From positions 178,306-242,305 of the forward strand of contig PJER01000002.1 of assembly GCA_002825465.1 (NCBI GenBank): a stretch of 64,000 nt of DNA, in the 5' to 3' direction. A program made the position numbers and the translations under genes. This DNA comes from Candidatus Thorarchaeota archaeon MP8T_1. Lineage in GTDB: Archaea > Asgardarchaeota > Thorarchaeia > Thorarchaeales > Thorarchaeaceae. This document shows positions 60,270 to 64,000 of the stretch, piece after piece. Below the pieces are notes generated by a model. It saw only the letters and a list, made by a program, of their open reading frames with translations, made no database searches and was not told the DNA's origin. Position 1 is the first letter of the stretch; every line of letters starts with the position of its first letter.

Positions 60270-60602
60270 TTGAACAAGGAGCAGGAAGAAATTTCTTCAG
60301 AGGACACGGATGAGCGTATTGAAGTTGTTCTCTTCAAATCTGACACCTGCGCCTTTTGTCCTCGAGCTGAGGAAGTAGTACGTGAAACAATAGAAGACTT
60401 TGGACCTGAAGCATTCAGATTGAACATCATCAATGTGAGCGAAAATCCAGAAGCAGCAGAGGAATATGGTATCTTTGCCCTACCCACTGTTATGATTGCT
60501 GGAGTGTCAGTTACTGGAATCCCTGAACCGGAGATGTTGATGAAGATGGTACTTGGAGCCAAAGTGATATCAAAGAAGAAGAAGGATGAGTCAAATGAGT
60601 GA
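60270..60602 (+). CDS. Thioredoxin/glutaredoxin-like protein
   Basis: A 110-residue protein. After a short acidic N-terminus comes the redox motif CAFC within KSDTCAFCPRAEEV, and then ALPTVMIAGVSVTGIPE with the cis-Pro of the thioredoxin fold. It may reduce disulfides or serve as a small-protein adaptor. TTG start. Its end overlaps the KaiC-like gene start, so translation is coupled. The link with a RecA/KaiC-like ATPase is unusual and unexplained. Confidence 0.83.
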   Translation: MNKEQEEISSEDTDERIEVVLFKSDTCAFCPRAEEVVRETIEDFGPEAFRLNIINVSENPEAAEEYGIFALPTVMIAGVSVTGIPEPEMLMKMVLGAKVISKKKKDESNE

Positions 60603-61341
60603 CCAAGATATTGATAGAGTGAAGACAGGCATACCTGGTCTTGATGAGTTGATTGAGGGTGGACTTCCACGAGGTGATACCATTCTCGTTGCAGGTAAGG
60701 CAGGTACTGGGAAGAGTATTCTTGCAACACAATTCATCTACAAAGGTGCAATAGAGTATAATGAACCTGGCGTGTTCGTGACATTGGAAGAGCCGCCTCA
60801 TTTGATTAAGAGGAATATGTTACGTTTTGGAATGGACTTGGAAGAACTCATCAAAGAAGGTAAAATATCCATAGTCGACCTCTCTCCATCTAAAGAAATC
60901 ACTCCAGTTACGATCGGGGAATACCCAAGTTTTGACCTCTCTGGCCTTCAAGCTATTATTATGAACCATATTAAGAAGATTAATGCAAAACGTGTGGTGC
61001 TCGACACTCTATCAATTATGGCTTACAAATTCCGAAGCAGAGATATTCTTCGTGAAGAATTCTTTAAGCTAGCTGCAGCAATCACTAGAACTGGTTGTAC
61101 GCTCATCATTACTAGTGAGATTCCTGCCCAAGATCAGGGACTTGGTGTTTTTGATATCGAAGCTTTTTTGGCCTCCGGTGTCATTGTACTATATAACGAA
61201 AAAATATCTGATACATCAAGGTCTCGCTCAATTGAAGTTCTCAAACTCAGGGGCTCAAAACATAGTTCGCGAATTCATTCCATGAGAATTACAGACGAAG
61301 GTATAAGAGTCTGGCCTGGTGAAATAAGTCCAGGACATTGA
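60586..61341 (+). CDS. KaiC/GvpD-like RecA-fold ATPase 1
   Basis: A 251-residue single-domain KaiC-like ATPase. TGIPGLDELIEGGLPRGD precedes Walker A AGKAGTGKS; Walker B lies in AKRVVLDTLSI; the catalytic Glu pair is in FVTLEEP. Such proteins act as energy-dependent switches in archaeal signalling, motility and gas-vesicle regulation. Two start codons nine bases apart (60586 and 60595) are possible. Overlaps the thioredoxin-like gene. The next gene is a second KaiC-like ATPase. Confidence 0.9.
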   Translation: MSQMSDQDIDRVKTGIPGLDELIEGGLPRGDTILVAGKAGTGKSILATQFIYKGAIEYNEPGVFVTLEEPPHLIKRNMLRFGMDLEELIKEGKISIVDLSPSKEITPVTIGEYPSFDLSGLQAIIMNHIKKINAKRVVLDTLSIMAYKFRSRDILREEFFKLAAAITRTGCTLIITSEIPAQDQGLGVFDIEAFLASGVIVLYNEKISDTSRSRSIEVLKLRGSKHSSRIHSMRITDEGIRVWPGEISPGH

Positions 61342-61372
61342 GACCTTTGACGAAAATATCTAGGATGTGAAG

Positions 61373-62080
61373 ATGACGGATAGTTCAGGTGGAACCACTC
61401 CTCAACCTGCAAAAGCAAGTCCGATGATCAGTGACCTAGTGAAATTTGGTCAACTGACTCAGGTCTCATACATGTTAGTTGGTCCACTTGGCTCTGGAAA
61501 GACAACTTATGCTGAGGCGTTTCTTGCAGAGGGAATAACACTTGGATTTCCTGCTGTTTTCGTCACAACCGACGTATCTCCCCGAGTTATTCGCAACGAC
61601 ATGAGCCGTCATGGATGGACTATTGAAGATCAAGAAGCCTCTGGTCAATTTGTCTTTATTGATGGTTATTCTGAAAGGATGGGCGCTCCAAATACTGGCA
61701 CTGCACATTCCTTGGTAAAGGTTGACGATATCAGTGAGCTTGGCATAGTTCTCTCAGATGTGCTTGAGGAACTTGTCGTGGCTAGAGTTGTAATAGATAG
61801 TCTATCAACTCTGATATTACATTCAAATGAAGCAACAATGCCAAGAGCTGTACAGCGTCTCAGCGGAAGAGTCACTCAGAATTCTCATAGTATCATGTAT
61901 ATCCTTGAGGATGGTGTGCATAACGAGAAGACCTACGCTACATTCTCATATCTTGCAGATGCGATCCTTCGCTTTCGTATCAATGATGGAGTGGACCCTC
62001 CCAAACATGAAGTAAGGATGGAACGAATGAGAGGGACTGAGACTTCACGCGAATGGCATGAGTTTTTAATTCGAAGATAG
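61373..62080 (+). CDS. KaiC-like RecA-fold ATPase 2, divergent
   Basis: About 235 residues from the ATG at 61373 (AGGA at 61362-61365 is properly spaced; GTG 61367 is too close). Walker A GPLGSGKTT and Walker B VVIDSLSTLIL are kept, and AVFVTTDVSP replaces the TLEEP motif of the first copy, so the catalytic glutamates are altered. It lacks the introductory GIPGLDELI segment, which suggests an unusual ATPase or an inactive partner of the upstream KaiC-like protein. Transcribed in the same direction 31 bases after it. Confidence 0.85.
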   Translation: MTDSSGGTTPQPAKASPMISDLVKFGQLTQVSYMLVGPLGSGKTTYAEAFLAEGITLGFPAVFVTTDVSPRVIRNDMSRHGWTIEDQEASGQFVFIDGYSERMGAPNTGTAHSLVKVDDISELGIVLSDVLEELVVARVVIDSLSTLILHSNEATMPRAVQRLSGRVTQNSHSIMYILEDGVHNEKTYATFSYLADAILRFRINDGVDPPKHEVRMERMRGTETSREWHEFLIRR

Positions 62081-62093
62081 TTTTCTGTGAAAC

Positions 62094-62101
62094 CTTTAAA
62101 G
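62094..62101 (+). promoter_or_regulatory. TATA-like box of the helical-solenoid gene
   Basis: CTTTAAAG preceded by an A-rich GTGAAAC element. Expected transcription start is about 62120, leaving a leader of about 20 bases before the GTG start at 62143, with GGAGTG (62130-62135) as ribosome-binding site. Confidence 0.45.
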
Positions 62102-62142
62102 CAGTATGAATAGGCTTTTTCACTACTACGGAGTGAGAATTG

Positions 62143-64000
62143 GTGGAATCCATACTTCAAGCAACATTGAGAGACATCCTTATTGCATCTCTCTCGCTTG
62201 ATGATGGTCTTTCCAAGATTCAGAGTATATCATTCCGGAATCCAGAGGACTCTGATCTTTTATTTGATATTGCTCGGGCGATTGAAGAAATCATTCTTCG
62301 ACGTCCTGGATTGGCGGATGCTAAACTTACTGAGCTTGCAGTACGTCTATCATTCAATGAAAATCGAACTATTCCTGAAATGCTGCTTCTATTGGATACA
62401 CGGTACACCAATAGTTTCAGGAGGTCTGAATGTGAACTTCTTCCTGACCTTGAGGCTATACCACGCCTTATTGACATTCTTGGAGAACTTTCCCAAGGAA
62501 TTACATCAACAATTCGTCTGAATCTACGACCTGTTCTTCCCTTCCTTAGCGATGAGGTCTTGATGACCTTAAACGCCATCTATGATCGAAGGCATGACGC
62601 AACTGTGCGATTGGCACTACACGAAGTACACTATCTAGCTTGGATATTAGTAAAAGCAGGATTCTTTGAAGGTGCTGAACTTTTACTAAACCGACTAATA
62701 GAAATCTCAAATGAGATAAGCGATGATGAATTTACTTTCGAAGTATCGTTTGACTATGCATGTGTATTAACAGAACTCAAAATGTTTGATCAAGCCCGAG
62801 ACATACTAAATGAATTGGAAAAATACGCACGACGTTCAAAGGATTCGCTTAAACTCGCTGAAGTGACGCTTCAATTAGGTGTAAATGAAACTCGAGATGA
62901 TACAATCTCATTTAAGGTTGCTAGAGACCTCGGAGATAAAGCTGCTGAGTTTTTTGATATCGCCTTAAAAGCAGGCAAAGTCAGTCGTGATGAGATTGGC
63001 GTTGCTCATCTTGTAATTGGTTCAAGTATCTTGGCTAATGGCTGGAGAGAAGGTGTTGATCAGGCTATAGAACGTTTAGAACTTGGACTTAAGATATTTG
63101 AAAGTATTGAGAATAAGACTCCAGAACAATTGCATTATGTTGTTAGAATTTTATCTGGACTCGGATTTGCACATAGCTTGATGCTTGGTCATGAGAATCT
63201 TAGTCGTGGTATAGAATATCTTACTAATGCCAGAGAGCTTATCAAACAATATCAAGGTAAATTCAAAGATCGTGAACTGGAGCTCTCACGGGTTGAAAAT
63301 GCAATAGGTTGGGTCTGTCTATCATCTGAATCTGATGAATTTTGGAATTTAGGAATTGAATCATTTCAACGAGCGATAGAGTTACGTGAAAAACTATTAG
63401 AAGGTGGGCAAATCTCTGATATTGAATTAATAGGGACTCGAATGGGACACGCATTATCATTGATGCGTTTAGCAGAGCGATCAAAAACCGAAGATTCCCA
63501 AGAATCCCTCAGAGATATCATTGCACAATATGTGCCATTATTTCCTACAGATCCCCGAGCTTACGAAGAGATAGCTATTTCAACTTTTGACCTTGTTTGG
63601 CTTATTGCACGTCATGGTGGAGAAATCTCTGCTCGATTACGTAGGTTGCTAGAAGATGTTGATAGAATGCTAGAAGATTCTGAAGTCAACTCAATGTTCA
63701 TTGAAGGTGTTTCAATAATATTTCCATATCTTGAAAACTCTTGGCCAACAGTTCTTGAGCGCTCGAAGAGATTGAGTGTTAGTTCCAGCAATTTAGCTGA
63801 TGTTGCAAAAACTATGTCAGCATTGGCTATTTCAAAGATGAATCTTGATGCTCTTAATGTCGAACTAGGAATTCGAGTAAGACCTCCAGTTGATGATGAA
63901 GTCCTCGGTATTGATCCTCTATTAGCAAATTATTGGATGGGCCAAACATTCCTTGTTCAAACAATCAAAGCATTCTTTGATAACAAAGATTACTCCGATC
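62143..64000 (+). CDS. Large TPR-like alpha-solenoid protein, 3' end outside the window
   Basis: An open frame of more than 600 codons read by hand from GTG 62143 (TTG 62140 is alternative) to the window end. It consists of helical hairpins with TPR-type small-residue spacing, e.g. LVKAGFFEGAELLLNRLIEI, then MFDQARDILNELEKYARRS, a later IAHSLMLGHENLSRGIEYL-like pair and ESFQRAIELREKLLEGG. No transmembrane or catalytic motifs. It follows the KaiC-like pair with its own promoter and is the second alpha-solenoid of the region after the HEAT protein. A scaffold role is likely; function unknown. Confidence 0.8.
   Translation, partial: MESILQATLRDILIASLSLDDGLSKIQSISFRNPEDSDLLFDIARAIEEIILRRPGLADAKLTELAVRLSFNENRTIPEMLLLLDTRYTNSFRRSECELLPDLEAIPRLIDILGELSQGITSTIRLNLRPVLPFLSDEVLMTLNAIYDRRHDATVRLALHEVHYLAWILVKAGFFEGAELLLNRLIEISNEISDDEFTFEVSFDYACVLTELKMFDQARDILNELEKYARRSKDSLKLAEVTLQLGVNETRDDTISFKVARDLGDKAAEFFDIALKAGKVSRDEIGVAHLVIGSSILANGWREGVDQAIERLELGLKIFESIENKTPEQLHYVVRILSGLGFAHSLMLGHENLSRGIEYLTNARELIKQYQGKFKDRELELSRVENAIGWVCLSSESDEFWNLGIESFQRAIELREKLLEGGQISDIELIGTRMGHALSLMRLAERSKTEDSQESLRDIIAQYVPLFPTDPRAYEEIAISTFDLVWLIARHGGEISARLRRLLEDVDRMLEDSEVNSMFIEGVSIIFPYLENSWPTVLERSKRLSVSSSNLADVAKTMSALAISKMNLDALNVELGIRVRPPVDDEVLGIDPLLANYWMGQTFLVQTIKAFFDNKDYSD

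Overview
The window looks like a chromosome segment of an Asgard archaeon, most likely Thorarchaeota-like. Archaeal markers are an EF-2-type elongation factor, an archaeosine tRNA-guanine transglycosylase, the archaeal phosphopantothenate route, a polyprenyl diphosphate synthase, a tetraether-lipid radical SAM enzyme, F420 biosynthesis (CofE) and MtrA/MtrH. Eukaryote-like content points to Asgard: two Rab/Ras-like GTPases, an MglA-like GTPase, a Roadblock protein, a WD40 propeller, a HEAT protein with an appendage-like C-terminus, and a long alpha-helical solenoid. The lineage is inferred from gene content; no rRNA is present.

Layout. 1-5 kb: end of a CoA biosynthesis operon (phosphopantothenate synthetase, PanE), a metallo-beta-lactamase/class V aminotransferase pair, an MglA-like GTPase, a creatininase-family hydrolase and tRNA-Gln(CTG). 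5-15 kb: secreted M14 carboxypeptidase, a methyltransferase, EF-2 behind a hairpin-rich leader and with a non-consensus diphthamide loop, an M20 peptidase, and ileS split by an apparent frameshift. 15-20 kb: MazG-like protein, tetraether synthase-like enzyme, then a gene-poor stretch with small zinc-ribbon and membrane proteins, a candidate structured RNA and short repeats. 20-28 kb: methyltransferase, FucI-like protein, PhzF, TldD/TldE and polyprenyl synthase. 28-35 kb: three large surface proteins on the minus strand, each with a glutaminase-like domain, a Thr-rich stalk and a C-terminal anchor. 35-40 kb: a complete ABC importer. 40-43 kb: archaeosine TGT and HflX.

43.5-50.7 kb is a one-carbon/corrinoid cluster: metF (apparent CTG start), mtrH-1, soluble mtrA, mtrH-2, methanogenesis marker 14, cofE and larC. 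Neither the methyl-CoM reductase genes nor the membrane Mtr subunits are in the window. The order suggests reduction of a pterin-bound C1 unit to methyl, then transfer to the corrinoid on MtrA. 50.7-53.3 kb is a divergent family B polymerase lacking recognisable exonuclease motifs, coupled to a small conserved-looking partner. 53.4-55.9 kb holds two paralogous BMP/Med-type binding proteins.

56-64 kb is the most striking part: Rab-like GTPase, HEAT plus appendage-like protein, seven-bladed propeller, second Rab-like GTPase, Roadblock protein, thioredoxin-like protein, two KaiC-like ATPases and an alpha-solenoid running off the end. These are the building blocks of eukaryotic vesicle coats and their GTPase switches. 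Several genes end in strong hairpins followed by T-tracts, and many start at GTG or TTG.
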